A stretch of DNA of 64,000 bases from assembly GCA_963832725.1 (NCBI GenBank), contig CAWHVG010000005.1, forward strand, positions 1,674,001 through 1,738,000, in the 5' to 3' direction. Of this stretch, positions 47,558 to 57,206 are shown piece after piece. Each line of letters begins with the position of its first letter. Position 1 is the stretch's first letter. A model generated the notes under the pieces. The model had not been told where the DNA came from. It saw only the letters and a list, made by a program, of their open reading frames with translations, and did not search any database. This stretch comes from JAEZBP01 sp963832725 (GTDB taxonomy: Bacteria; Myxococcota_A; Polyangia; Polyangiales; Sandaracinaceae). Made by a program: the position numbers and the translations under genes.

Positions 47558-48180
47558 TCAGCGCCGCTTGGGCGTTCGCTTCAGCAGGAGGCCGAGCAGG
47601 TCGTCAGCCACGGACGAGAGCCATTCGTCTCTCGGCGGGAGCGCGGCGCCGAGCATCGGTTCGAACGTCGGCCGGACCACCACGGCGTAGCTCAGCGCGC
47701 CGAGGAGGATGGTCAGGATCGTCTCCGGTGATCCATCGGCGAGCACACCTGCTTTTCGCGCCCGCTCGATGATCTCGCGGGCGGTGGAGACGAAGCCCGC
47801 CAGGGGCAGAGCGCGAGCGGCACCGACGCGCTCGGCGTTGTCGAGCAGCTCGCGCTGGATCAGCCGGAGCGCGGTCGGCCGCGAGAGCGCCCACTCGACG
47901 TGGACGCGGACCAGCGCCCGCACTGCCACTTCGGCGCCCGTTTCTTCGTCGACCGCGGCCGCCAAGCGCTCCTCGAGGATCGGCCGCCACCCGCTCGAGC
48001 ACGGCGCGGTAGAGCGCCGATTTGCTCGGGAAGTGGTGCAACAGGCCCGCGTTGCCGAGCCCGGCCGCGCGCGCGAATCTCACTCAGCGACGCGCCGTGG
48101 TAGCCGCTCTCGGCGAAGCGCGCCTCCGCTTGGTCCAGGATGAGGGCGCGACGCTCGGCCGCGCCAATCCGCTCAGACAT
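47558..48180 (-). CDS. TetR/AcrR-family transcriptional regulator, two frame breaks
   Basis: The start MSERIGAAERRALILDQAEA (48180) leads into the helix-turn-helix FAESGYHGASLSEI, continued in a second frame (break near 48080) as ARAAGLGNAGLLHHFPSKSA and LYRAVLERV. A third frame (break near 47950) holds the ligand-binding domain (VDEETGAEVAVRALVRVHVE, LSSVADDLLGLLLKRTPKRR). Joined, about 207 residues, normal for TetR. Its start overlaps the stop of the enoyl-CoA hydratase gene by 8 bases, so they form an operon; the regulator probably controls this operon through the palindrome upstream of the hydratase and responds to an acyl-CoA. Confidence 0.8.
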
Positions 48181-49064
48181 GGATGACGTGGTCGGGGTTC
48201 GGCTGCTCGTCCTCGGGCGCCTGGCTGTAGTCGCCGAAGAGCCCGTCGCGCTCCCGCACCGCCGCCTTCACGCCTTCCGAATCCGGCCATGTCGATGAAG
48301 CGCTTCGCGTCCGGCGTGTTGCGCATCAGTCCGTCGAGGATCGGGCCCAACACCTGGGTCGAGGCGAGGCCCATGTTCTCGTAGGCGTGGTTCACCACCA
48401 GCTTCATGGCGCTGAGCTGGGAGACGGGGATGGACGCGAGCTGCTCCGCCGTCTCTTTCACGGTCGCCTCCAGCTTCTCGAAGGGAACGGAGCGGTTGAT
48501 GAGCCCGACCTCTGCCGCCTTCTTCCCGGACAGCGGCTTGCCCGTCAGCGCGTGCTCCTTGGCCTTGGTCAGGCCCAGCCGGTAGATCCACATGCCGCTC
48601 AGGTACGCGCCCCACATGCGCGAGTAGGGCGTGCCGATGCGCGCGTCGTCGCTGGCGATCACCAGGTCGGCGCAGAGCGCATAGTCGCTGCCGCCTCCGA
48701 CGCACCAGCCGTGGATCTGCGCGATGACCGGCTTGGGCGAGCGCCAGATGCTCATGAACTTCTGGGTCGGAGAGAGCGTCGGGGCCGTGGCCATCACGAA
48801 GTCTTTGCCGGGATCCCACTTCCCGTCGGTGGTCAGCGACTCATCCCAATGATGGAAGCCGTCGCCGAAATCGAACCCGCCACAGAACGAGCGGCCCGCG
48901 CCGCGGAGCACGATCACCCTCACCGCCTCGTCGCGGACGGCCGTCGCGATGGCGTGCTCGATCTCGTCCGGCATGGGCGGGACGATGGTGTTCAGCCTCT
49001 CGGGCCGGTTGAGCGTGATGGTCGCGATGGCTCCGTCGGCCGAGTAGAGCAGCGTCTCGTACAT
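48173..49064 (-). CDS. Enoyl-CoA hydratase/isomerase family protein, frame break near the end
   Basis: Crotonase-fold enzyme. MYETLLYSADGAIATITLNR (49064) starts 6-10 bases after a GGAGGG ribosome site. The oxyanion-hole segments are RSFCGGFDFG and QIHGWCVGGGSDYALCADLV; the second acidic catalytic position near ARIGTPYSRMWG is not a clear Glu, so hydratase activity is not assured. The ending (VKAAVRERDGLFGDYSQAPE) is in another frame after about 48283; the corrected stop is at 48173. About 296 residues. It is the first gene of an operon with a TetR regulator. Confidence 0.83.
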
Positions 49065-49091
49065 GGCGTTCCCTCCAGACCCGCGCACCAT

Positions 49092-49109
49092 ACCGACCAA
49101 CCAGTCGGT
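49092..49109. promoter_or_regulatory. Palindromic operator, probable TetR site
   Basis: ACCGAC-CAACCA-GTCGGT, perfect 6-base arms, 28 bases before the enoyl-CoA hydratase start. TetR regulators of fatty-acid and phenylacetate genes often bind ACCGACC/GGTCGGT-type palindromes. The site is placed where binding would block the promoter of the hydratase-tetR operon. Confidence 0.6.
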
Positions 49110-49300
49110 CGGCAAGTCGGAGCGATTCGGCGGCCGGCGCCGCGCTCGACGCGGGCTCGGTCGCAGCTCGCCAGCTACGCCTCGGGGACGCGCGGCGCTC
49201 GGCTCCCACGGCCGACACGAGCCGCCGGTCGCGCTGCCTTGGACCGCCCTTCAATCTTCCGTAGTCTCGGCCGGAGCCCAGAGGACGCTGGAAGACATCG

Positions 49301-49851
49301 ATGGCCCCAACTCCGACGTAACATCGCGCTCCTGCGCGGCATCAACGTGGGCGGGAAGAACAAGCTCCCGATGCGAGAGCTGGCCGCCATCTTCGAAGAA
49401 GTCGGAGCCACTTCCGTCAGGACCTACATCCAGAGCGGCAACGTCGTGTTCCGAGCCTCGCGAGCGCTCGCGAAGCGCCTCGCCTCCGACGCCGGGGACC
49501 GGATCGAAGCGCGCTTCGGACATCGCCCTCCCCTCGTGCTGCGGACCGGCGACGAGCTGGAAGCCGTCCTCGCCGCGAGCCCCTTCGCCACCGAAGGCGT
49601 GGACCCGAAGACGCTCCACGTCCTCTTCCTCGACGCCGAGCCGAGCCGGGAGCGGATCGAAGCGCTGGATCCGGATCGAATCCCCGGGCGACGCGTTCCG
49701 GGTGCGCGGGCGCGAGATCTACCTCCACCTGCCGAACGGCGCGGCGCGGACGAAGCTCACCAACGCCTACTTCGACTCGAAGCTGGGCGTGATCGGCACG
49801 GGCCGGAACTGGCGGACGGTGGGCAAGCTGGTCGAGATGAGCCACGGCTGA
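49301..49851 (+). CDS. DUF1697 domain protein, two frame breaks
   Basis: A small cytoplasmic protein of about 183 residues: after an ATG at 49301 and a frame change near 49315, NIALLRGINVGGKNKLPMRE and LAAIFEEVGATSVRTYIQSG followed by NVVF are the family's diagnostic N-terminus. After a second change near 49680, REIYLHLPNGAARTKLTNAY and GTGRNWRTVGKLVEM finish it. DUF1697 function is unknown. Both breaks fit single-base errors. Confidence 0.8.
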
Positions 49852-49861
49852 GCGCGGCGAC

Positions 49862-49963
49862 GCGAGCCCGCCCGAATCTCGGCGCCGCCCATCGCGCCCG
49901 CCCAATCTCGGCGCCCGCCCGAATCTCGGCGCCGGCACGATCTCGGCGCCGGCACGGTCGGCC
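49862..49963. repeat. Short GC-rich minisatellite
   Basis: The core AATCTCGGCGCC or ATCTCGGCGCC recurs four to five times in 100 bases (near 49874, 49903, 49922, 49941), with spacers such as GCCCGCCC and GGCAC. It fills the gap between two convergent genes. Confidence 0.6.
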
Positions 49964-49991
49964 TCACCGAGAGGGCCACTTCGAGCCGCGC

Positions 49992-50727
49992 TCAGGCTGC
50001 GAGCAGGCTCGCGCGGAGCGCAGCGCGCGCGGCCTCGGAGACACGCCCCCGATCCTCGAGCGCGACCTCCGCGTGGGTGGCGACGTAGCCGACCGCGGCG
50101 CTCACCTCGTCCGCGGGGCCCGAGGCGCTGCGACCGAGCCAGCGCAGGGTCCACAGCGCCGGCCACGATACGCCCACCAGCTCCGCGAGCTGCGCCGCCT
50201 TCGCACGTTCCCGGAGCACTGGCGGCCACACCTCTCGTACGGCCTCCGCGTTCGCGGCCTCGGGCTCGTCCAACCACCGCGCCACCGCATCGAGGAGGTC
50301 CTCGGCCAGGTTCGCGAGCGGCAGGAGCCGATTCGAGGATCTCACCGGTGAGCAACATCGCACCGCCCGGCCCCGTGTGGAGCCCGACCAGCGACGCGCG
50401 GACGTGCGAGGGCTCGCGGTCCAGGAGCGGCCCCACCGTGCGGCCGATCGCCAGCGCGGTCGACACGGCCACGGAGCGATCCAGCCGCGAGAAGCCGCCC
50501 GACCACGAGAGCCACCCGAGCGGAAACGCGGGCGGGAGCTCTTCGAGCGCGCTCGGCGGCGTTGGCGCGCTCAGTACCAGCTCCATCTGGCCCAGAGCGC
50601 GGCGCGCGGCCGCGTCTCCGACCGACGACAGCAGCTCGAGCGCTTCGCGCGGCAAGGCACCGCTCCGTACCCGCTCGGCGAGCTCCCCCGCCTCTTCGCT
50701 CACCTCGTCCCCCGTCGGCTCGACCAT
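49992..50727 (-). CDS. Hypothetical protein, one frame break
   Basis: A soluble, helical protein of about 245 residues. The first half MVEPTGDEVSEEAGELAERV to HTGPGGAMLLTGEILESAP is followed, after a frame change near 50335, by LLPLANLAEDLLDAVARWLD, WPPVLRERAKAAQLAELVGV and a TrpAla-rich helix WPALWTLRWLGRSA. No signal peptide, membrane segment or recognised motif. I do not recognise the family. Confidence 0.55.
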
Positions 50728-51081
50728 CGCGACGGGAGGCTACGCGACCTCGGCCCGCGCGCCTACAGGCTCGCGCGGGCACTCCCAGCCGTTCGGAGGA
50801 GTGCCGGCTCTTCATCGCCATCTGCTCGACACGCCAGTCGACGGAATGGGTCGCGAGGAGCGAGGTTCCGATCCGCCGGAGGGTGGCGGCTACTCCGCCG
50901 TGCCGAGCCGGGATGGCAGCGTGGCTCTTCGCGCTCGGCTTGGCCTCGATCGCATCGAGCCGCCGGCGCTGAGGTGTTTCAGCGCTGCAGCGCTGCGGCT
51001 TGCGCCAGCGAGCGCAGACCTCTACGCGTCTCGCCGTGGGTCGGGCTCGACGCGCTGCGGCTCCGGCTCCTGACCCGGAGC
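50728..51081. other. Intergenic, possibly the 5' part of the methyltransferase gene
   Basis: The methyltransferase frame stays open leftwards and the last 20 codons before 51082 (WVGLDALRLRLLTRS) look natural, so the true start may lie a little upstream behind a frame break. Nothing else is recognisable. Confidence 0.3.
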
Positions 51082-51699
51082 ATGAAGGCCGCCTCCGGCC
51101 GGCGGCGGGACGTCCGGGTGGCCGGCCTGCGGATCGTCGTCGCGCCCGAGGTGTGCAACCCGGTTCCCGCGCTGGGCTTGTCGTTCGCGCCGCTCTTCGA
51201 GGCCGCGCTGGAGCGGGTGACGCCCAAAGAGCCGACCCTCGACCTCGGCACGGGCTCGGGTGTGTGGGCGCTGATGGCCACGCGCGCCGGCGCGGAGGTG
51301 ACCGCCACCGATCTGCCGCACGTGCCCTTCGACGCGATCGCGGAGTCCGCCCGAATGAACGGTCTGCCGGCGCCGCGCTGCCTGCACGGCGATCTCTTCG
51401 CGCCGGTCGCGGGCCAGCGATTCGATCGGGTCCTCTTCAACCCGCCGTTTCATTTCGGCGAGCCTCGGAGCGACGCGGAGCGGGCGTACCTCGGAGGCCG
51501 CGACGGTGGCGTGGTCCGGCGTTTCTTGGCCGAGCTGTCGGGACACCTGACGCCGGGCGGACGCGGCTTTCTCATCCTCCCCCGGCTCGAGCAGCGCGGC
51601 TACGCAGACGCGCTGGCCCGCTTCGATGTCACCATCTCGGCACATCGGACGCTGCCCGTGTTGGGCCGGGCCGAGCTCCTCGCGTTGCGACCCCGGTGA
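51082..51699 (+). CDS. Class I SAM-dependent methyltransferase, N6-adenine/RsmC-like
   Basis: SAM-binding motif I LDLGTGSGVWALMATRAGAE at about residues 53-72, motif II DL at VTATDLPHV, and the NPPF motif in RVLFNPPFHFGEPRSDAERA (near residue 117). This motif marks enzymes acting on amino groups, such as rRNA guanine/adenine N2/N6 methyltransferases and glutamine methyltransferases. It ends LPVLGRAELLALRPR. The ATG at 51082 is the first in-frame ATG close to the domain, but the protein may be longer at the N-terminus. Substrate not deducible. Confidence 0.75.
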   Translation: MKAASGRRRDVRVAGLRIVVAPEVCNPVPALGLSFAPLFEAALERVTPKEPTLDLGTGSGVWALMATRAGAEVTATDLPHVPFDAIAESARMNGLPAPRCLHGDLFAPVAGQRFDRVLFNPPFHFGEPRSDAERAYLGGRDGGVVRRFLAELSGHLTPGGRGFLILPRLEQRGYADALARFDVTISAHRTLPVLGRAELLALRPR

Positions 51700-51742
51700 T
51701 CCGCGGCGCCCGCTGCGCTACGATGGCCGCGGAGGTGCGGGC

Positions 51743-52582
51743 ATGCGTAGGGTTCGTGCGATCGTGATCTTGGCCGCGGCGCTGGCAGCCGTCGCGCTGA
51801 CGGCCGTCGGCTGCGTCCCCGAGCAGCGTTACGTCGCGGCCGATGGCGGCGGTCCCTGGGCCATCGCCATCGACGAGAACACGCCGCCCTTCTTCATGTC
51901 GCGCGACGGGACGCTCTACATCCTCGAGCAGCGCATCGAGATCCCCTACCGCCAGCCGACGCAGCAGGAGCGGGCAGCCGAGTCGCACATCGGCAACATG
52001 CAGATCCCGTGGTCGCACCTTCCCTGGCTGACGCGCGGCGACGTCGAGATCCAGATCGACTACACGATCTCGAACCTGGACACCGCCAACGGCGCGTCGG
52101 TGGCCGTCACGGTCAACGGCTTCAACGAGTTCCAGGAGTACAACCCGGGCGTCGAGGTCGTCGACAACAAGATCGTGCCGGACTACTCGGGCTGGGAGCG
52201 CACCATCCACCTCGACCCGGGCGCGCGCTACAGCGGCACGGTGCGACAAGAGCAGCTCGACGAGGTGGCCACGGATCTCGCGACCGTCGTGAACGGCGCG
52301 CCGAACGCCAACCTGGTGCTGCACCCCAACAGCCAGTCGGCGCTCGACCCGCGGGTCCAGGCGTACATCCCGGACGTGATCCCCGAGCTGCTGGGCGTGC
52401 GGATGGGCATGCGCGCGCAGGGGGACACGCCGCCGAAGCTGCTCCTCGAGATGACCGTGCGCGTGACCGATGTGCGCGGCGTGCTGGTGCAGGGCGACGC
52501 GCAGCCGTGGACGCAGCCGACGCCTGCGCTCTTCGGCCCGGCCGACGCCGCCGCGGCGGCGGGCGCCGCGATGACGCCCTGA
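51743..52582 (+). CDS. Hypothetical lipoprotein
   Basis: A 279-residue exported protein. MRRVRAIVILAAALAAVALT ends in a lipobox AVGC. The mature part is beta-rich (GDVEIQIDYTISNLDTANGA, VAVTVNGFNEFQEYNP, KLLLEMTVRVTDVRG), with an Ala/Pro-rich tail. No catalytic motif is evident and I do not recognise the family. It follows the methyltransferase by 43 bases on the same strand. Confidence 0.65.
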   Translation: MRRVRAIVILAAALAAVALTAVGCVPEQRYVAADGGGPWAIAIDENTPPFFMSRDGTLYILEQRIEIPYRQPTQQERAAESHIGNMQIPWSHLPWLTRGDVEIQIDYTISNLDTANGASVAVTVNGFNEFQEYNPGVEVVDNKIVPDYSGWERTIHLDPGARYSGTVRQEQLDEVATDLATVVNGAPNANLVLHPNSQSALDPRVQAYIPDVIPELLGVRMGMRAQGDTPPKLLLEMTVRVTDVRGVLVQGDAQPWTQPTPALFGPADAAAAAGAAMTP

Positions 52583-52736
52583 GTCGTCGAGCGAGCTGGA
52601 GAACCCGAGGCCGGTCCCTCACAGCAGCGCCTCCGGCAGAACGTCGGCGAGAGCGCGCCGACTCTCGAGGCCAGGCGGAAGCGACCGTCCGTCCACGCGG
52701 CGTCGGTCGAGACCGGACCCGAGGCGGCGCGAGCGC

Positions 52737-53408
52737 TCAGCGGAGGCGACGCGCGCCGCGCGGCGGGGTGAAGGCGAAACGTTCCGGGTCCACCGCGCGG
52801 TTGAACTCGGTGCGCTGGAAGTCGAAGCGGTTCAGGTTGCCTTCGTGGTCCTGGATCAGCACCCGGCGGACCACCCCCGGCAAGCGAGGGTCGACGAAGA
52901 GGAAGACGCGGCGGTAGCTCGGCTGCGCTCGGATCGGCGTCAGCTCGAGCACCTGGCCCCGCCAGTGAAACGCGTTGGCGTCGCGGAGCCGGAAGCGGAA
53001 GTCCCGGTCGAGGCGGGACTGCCCGGTCAGGAAGCCGAGCGCCGAGGCGGCGTCCTCCCGCACCTCGGTCTGCACGTACTGCCCGGCGCTTCCGTCATCG
53101 TCCGGCTCGTAGACGGTGAGCTCGCGGCCGTCGCTGACGACCACCTTCCCGTTCCCGCCGAGGTAATCGAAGCGCAGCTTGCCGGGTCGCGCGATCGTCA
53201 GCACGCCGCGCGAGCGGGTGGTGCGCCGGTAGACGCGGTCGTAGGCGGCCTGCGTGAACGCCGTGCGGACGGTGGTGGTCTGGTCGTAGAAGGCCTGCAC
53301 CTCGGCGGCGACCTGCGCCGCGCTGCTGTGCCGGTCTTGCGCGGAGCCGACCGCGGGGACCGCGAGAAGAAGCGCCGCGAGGGCGATGCGGGTGGCGAAA
53401 CGATTCAT
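52737..53408 (-). CDS. lolA: LolA-type outer-membrane lipoprotein carrier
   Basis: Periplasmic chaperone that takes lipoproteins from the inner membrane LolCDE complex to the outer membrane. MNRFATRIALAALLLAVPAV is a Sec signal cleaved after SAQ. The mature protein begins with the family's AEVQAFYDQTTTVRTAFTQA and continues TRSRGVLTIARPGKLRFDYL, VVVSDGRELTVYEPDDD and ALGFLTGQSRLDRDF, the unclosed-barrel pattern of LolA. 223 residues, intact. A carrier fits the many lipoproteins in this window. Divergent from the barrel protein gene, with about 200 bases between. Confidence 0.88.
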   Translation of the reverse strand: MNRFATRIALAALLLAVPAVGSAQDRHSSAAQVAAEVQAFYDQTTTVRTAFTQAAYDRVYRRTTRSRGVLTIARPGKLRFDYLGGNGKVVVSDGRELTVYEPDDDGSAGQYVQTEVREDAASALGFLTGQSRLDRDFRFRLRDANAFHWRGQVLELTPIRAQPSYRRVFLFVDPRLPGVVRRVLIQDHEGNLNRFDFQRTEFNRAVDPERFAFTPPRGARRLR

Positions 53409-53607
53409 CGTCGTCCTCCTCGTTGCAGAGCACCGAGCGGGAAGCTGGACCGAGCCGGACCCACGCCGCGCGACAGGCGGCGCTCCGGATCCGCGCAGGA
53501 GCCGCCGGAAGGCTGGCTCTTCGTTGCGACCGGCCGAGCGCGGCGGGTATTCACGAAGGGCGCCGTGCCGATTGACGCTCGATGCCGCCGCTCGGTAGTC
53601 TCGCGCC

Positions 53608-54310
53608 GTGCCCAAGAGCGCTGTGACGACGCGCAACACCTTCGCCTGCATCGCGCTCGCGTCGGTCCTGCTCTTCGCGCCCCATCTCGCCGCCGCTCAG
53701 GCCGGCGAAGAGGAGACCGTGGCCACGGAGGCACCGGACGCCACGCGGCTCGACGTGGAGCGGCTGCCGCCCGAGGCGATCCGAGATCACCCGCGACCTC
53801 TACGCGCACGGCTTCTTCGTCGAGACGCAGCTCGGCGCGCTCGGGTTCGTGAACGGCATCGGCGACTACATCAACGCGGGCCCCTGGGCGAGCGTCGGCG
53901 TCGGCTACGAGATCTTCGACTTCCTCCACGTGATCGTGGCTGCGGAGGGGTCGATGCACGAGACCAACGCGCCGGCGCCGCCCTCGACGACCGCCTTCGC
54001 GCTGGTGGGCGGGAGCGCCGCGCTGCGCTTGCAGGCGAACTTCACCGAGTGGTTCGCCATGTGGATCTCCGGCCAGTTCGGGGTCGCGGTCGCCACGACG
54101 GATGTGCTCGGCCTCTACGGCCTGCAGAGCGCCAGCACGATCGGCATCAACTACGGCGGCGAGCTCGGGATGGACTTCCACTTCCGCGCCCGCCACCACT
54201 CCATCGGGCTGGTCGGCGGGACGCGGCACTACCCCTCCTTGCAGGCGCCGACCGGTAGCTCGCCCGCGCTCGGCATCCACGGCAGCGTGTACCTCCGCTA
54301 CGTCTTCTGA
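53608..54310 (+). CDS. Outer-membrane barrel protein, CglE-like; one frame break
   Basis: Start MPKSAVTTRNTFACIALASV with a signal peptide cleaved after AAAQA. After a frame change near 53785 comes the barrel: DLYAHGFFVETQLGALGFVN, WASVGVGYEIFDFLHVIVAA, NYGGELGMDFHFRARHHSIG, ending HGSVYLRYVF with the terminal aromatic of outer-membrane proteins. The sequence style resembles CglE, a small barrel linked to adventurous gliding in Myxococcus; that identification is from memory and tentative. About 234 residues. Confidence 0.65.
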
Positions 54311-54422
54311 CGCTGCGGGCTCTGGCGTCGCGCGCGGAGGGCTTCGGTCCGGCACGTCTCCTCGCGCCTAGCTGGCTGGTGTCAGCGCGGGGTGGGTTTC
54401 GGTCGCGCGACGCCTCCGGACG

Positions 54423-55763
54423 TCAACGCGCGCGGAGGACTTCGGTCGCCGCGCGCTCACCGGCCTCGATGGCGCCGTCCATGTAGCCGTTGTGCGTGGT
54501 GGCGGTCTCGGTGCCGGCCCAGTGCAGGCGGCCGCAAGGCTCGCGGAGCGCGCGGGCGCAGGTGGTCATCACGCCGGGCGGCATCAGGCCGACGTAGCAG
54601 CCGGCGCTGTGCTCCTCGGCGATCCAGTCCTGGTCGGCGTACTCGGTCGGCCGTGCGGCCTCCGGTCCGAAGAGCCGGCTCAGCGCGCCGAGCACCGCTC
54701 CTCTGCGCTCTTCGGGCGCGCGAGCGCTCCAGGTTCGTGCGGCGCTGCCGAGCAGGAACGCGACCAGCGCCGACTGCGATCCGTCGTGCGCGCTGTCGTC
54801 GAAGACGAGCCGGACGGGTCCTTCGTCGCTGACGGCCTCGCCGCTCAGCCCGCGCTCGCGCCAGAAGGGCCGCTCGTAGACCGCGACGCATTTGATGGCC
54901 GAGCCCATCGGCATCCGCTGCACGAGCTGGTCCCGCATCGGCGGCAGCATCACGTCGATGCGATCGACGAGCGCGGGAGGCAACGCCACGATCGCGCGGG
55001 CGGCGTGGAGCTCACCTCGGTCGGCGTGCACCACCACGTCGTCCTCCGACTGCGTGATGGCGCGGACCGGCGATTCGAGGATCAACCCAGCTCCGAGCGG
55101 CTCGGCCAGGCGCTCGGAGAGCTGCTGCGCGCCGCCGACGAAGCGCCGCTCCTGCGCGCCGTCCTTCACCTGCGCCAGGCGCATCAGCCCGCCTCCCGAG
55201 CGCAGATAGAAGAGGAAGTGCAAGAACGAGAGCTCGCTCGGCTCGGCGGCGAAGATGGCCCGGGTGGCGATGTCGAGGACGGTCTTGGCGCCGCGCGTTC
55301 TCACGTGCCGCCGCTTCCAGTCCTCCAACGTCAGTCCGTCGAGCGCCTCGGCATCCTTCGCGCTCCAAGGTGCATCGAGCGGGACGCGCTTCGCGAGGCG
55401 GTCGAGCCGCCAGATGGTCGCCTGCAGATCGATCAGCGCGTGGACCGGAAGCGAGGGGATGTCGCCTCGGTAGCTCTTCACGCGCCCGTGGACGGCCAGG
55501 ATCTTGTCGCCCTCACAGCGCTGCGGAAACGTCTGCACGCCGAGCTCGTCGGCGAGCCGGGCGACGCGATCCTGCGTGGGCCCGATCCACTGGGCGCCCA
55601 GATCGATCACGTCCCGGCCGAGGCGCCGGCTCAGCGTGCGGCCGCCGACGCGATCGCGCGCCTCCACCACCGTCACCGAGGCTCCGCCCTCGCGCAGGCG
55701 CCGCGCGGCCGTCAGACCGCTCAGCCCGGCGCCGATGACCACCACGTCCACCCGCTCCGCCAT
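54423..55763 (-). CDS. Flavin monoamine oxidase family protein
   Basis: A 446-residue FAD enzyme oxidising an amine. The FAD loop VVVIGAGLSGLTAARRL is at residues 6-22, then VVEARDRVGGRTLSRRLG, DLGAQWIGPTQDRV, KDGAQERRFVGGAQQLSERL in the middle, and the C-terminal flavin motif LHWAGTETATTHNGYMDGAI. In monoamine oxidases a Lys near the flavin and aromatic residues form the site; VAVYERPFWRE holds the corresponding region. Intact. It could act on biogenic amines or polyamines. No partner genes. Confidence 0.9.
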   Translation of the reverse strand: MAERVDVVVIGAGLSGLTAARRLREGGASVTVVEARDRVGGRTLSRRLGRDVIDLGAQWIGPTQDRVARLADELGVQTFPQRCEGDKILAVHGRVKSYRGDIPSLPVHALIDLQATIWRLDRLAKRVPLDAPWSAKDAEALDGLTLEDWKRRHVRTRGAKTVLDIATRAIFAAEPSELSFLHFLFYLRSGGGLMRLAQVKDGAQERRFVGGAQQLSERLAEPLGAGLILESPVRAITQSEDDVVVHADRGELHAARAIVALPPALVDRIDVMLPPMRDQLVQRMPMGSAIKCVAVYERPFWRERGLSGEAVSDEGPVRLVFDDSAHDGSQSALVAFLLGSAARTWSARAPEERRGAVLGALSRLFGPEAARPTEYADQDWIAEEHSAGCYVGLMPPGVMTTCARALREPCGRLHWAGTETATTHNGYMDGAIEAGERAATEVLRAR

Positions 55764-55802
55764 GGTCCGGGACTGTAGACCAGAGCGCGGGTCAGGAGGG
55801 GC

Positions 55803-57206
55803 TCAGCGCGGGCTCGTGCAGCCGCTGCCGCTGCTATCGCACACCTGGCCGGAGGGACAGCAGTGCAGCGGCCCGCCCTGGTAGCAGCAGACTTCGCCCG
55901 CGCAGCTGCCGTGGCAGGGGTCCGTCCCCGAGCCGCTCGTGTAGCAACCGAAGAGGGACCCCCAGGCGCAAACGTTCTCGGCGCCGCCGCAGCACGCCGT
56001 TATCGACGTCGTCTGGCAACACGGAGAGCCACAGGTCGTGCCGTCGGTGCACGCGTAGGACGTCGGCCCCGCGTCTCGCGTCCCCGCGTCCACCCCGGCG
56101 TCGTGTCCCGCGTCGACCCCGCCGTCGACGTGCATGACCCCTGCGTCGCAGGTGTTGGGCCCGGCGACGCATTCGCCCAACGCGTTGCACTGATCGATGG
56201 TGCAGGAATCTCCGTCGGCCTCGCAGGCGCTTCCAGGAGTGGGGCTGGTGTCACACGCTCCGCTCCGACAGACGGCGGTCTGACACGCAGGTGCCGAGCA
56301 CGCGTTGTCGCAGCTCCCGCAGTGCTGCGGGTCGCTCGTGAGGTCCGCGCAGGAGCCCGGACACGAGGTCTCTCCCGGACCGCAGCCGGCGACGCATTCG
56401 GCGCTGCCACCGCTGACACGGCAGACGGGCGTCGCACCTCCGCAGCGGTGACCGCACTGGCCGCAGCTCATCGCGTCGCGCTTCTGGGTCTCGCAGCCGT
56501 TCGTCGGGTCTCCGTCGCAGTCGAACCAGCCGCTCTCGCACGCGCACTGGCCGGCCTGGCAAATCCCGCTCCAGTGCACGTCGGTGCTGCAGCTCGTGTC
56601 GCACCCACCGCAGTGGGCGGCGTCGGTCAGGAAGTCGAACCCCTCGTCCACGCGCCGGTCGCAGTCGTTGTCCGCGTGGTCGCACGCTTCCAGGGAGCCC
56701 GGCACGCAGCCCCCGAGGGGCGGGCTCGCGTCGGGAAGGCCGGCCTCGGGGTGGAAGGTCCTCGGCATCTCGGGGATCGGCTGGCAGCGCCCCTCGCTGC
56801 AGCTCGTGTCGAGCTGCTCGCAGGTCACGCCGATGCAGGAGTCTTGGAGGAGCAGGTAGACGTGCTGGATCTGATGGGGCAGATAGCTCCCGACGATGCG
56901 CGTCTGTGAGACCACGGCTCCTTCCGACGTGAGGGCCGTGGCCTCCACGCGGAAGACGCGGTTCGCGTCGCCAGCCGCCGGCACGAGGGCGACGGTCCAC
57001 GGCCAGCGCGATCCCATCTCGGTGTCGGGCGAACCTTCGAAGCTCCCATTCTGCCCCCGCCCCCAGATGTTCACTCGCAGGTTCGCGGGCATGGAGGTCG
57101 CCCGCACGTCGGGCTCGGCGTCGATGGTCACCAGGACCTCGGTCGGCGCGACGGTCTTGCAGCCGAAGGCGATCGCCATCACCAGCAGCAGCCCAGCCCT
57201 CTTCAC
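55803..57206 (-). CDS. Cysteine-rich lipoprotein, module B second gene
   Basis: A 467-residue lipoprotein: GTG start MKRAGLLLVMAIAFGC (57206). An N-terminal beta domain follows (TEVLVTIDAEPDVRATSMPA, WPWTVALVPAAGDANRVFRV, QHVYLLLQDSCIGVTCEQLD), then many disulphide-prone segments: EACDHADNDCDRRVDEGFDF (MopE-type), CGGCDTSCSTDVHWSGICQA, CGPGETSCPGSCADLTSD. An Asp/Ala linker (DAGHDAGVDAG) and a C-terminal Cys cluster close it. The start overlaps the stop of the preceding membrane-protein gene (GTGA). It is a clear paralogue of the gene at 58069-59124, strongest in the N-terminal domain. Confidence 0.75.
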   Translation of the reverse strand: MKRAGLLLVMAIAFGCKTVAPTEVLVTIDAEPDVRATSMPANLRVNIWGRGQNGSFEGSPDTEMGSRWPWTVALVPAAGDANRVFRVEATALTSEGAVVSQTRIVGSYLPHQIQHVYLLLQDSCIGVTCEQLDTSCSEGRCQPIPEMPRTFHPEAGLPDASPPLGGCVPGSLEACDHADNDCDRRVDEGFDFLTDAAHCGGCDTSCSTDVHWSGICQAGQCACESGWFDCDGDPTNGCETQKRDAMSCGQCGHRCGGATPVCRVSGGSAECVAGCGPGETSCPGSCADLTSDPQHCGSCDNACSAPACQTAVCRSGACDTSPTPGSACEADGDSCTIDQCNALGECVAGPNTCDAGVMHVDGGVDAGHDAGVDAGTRDAGPTSYACTDGTTCGSPCCQTTSITACCGGAENVCAWGSLFGCYTSGSGTDPCHGSCAGEVCCYQGGPLHCCPSGQVCDSSGSGCTSPR

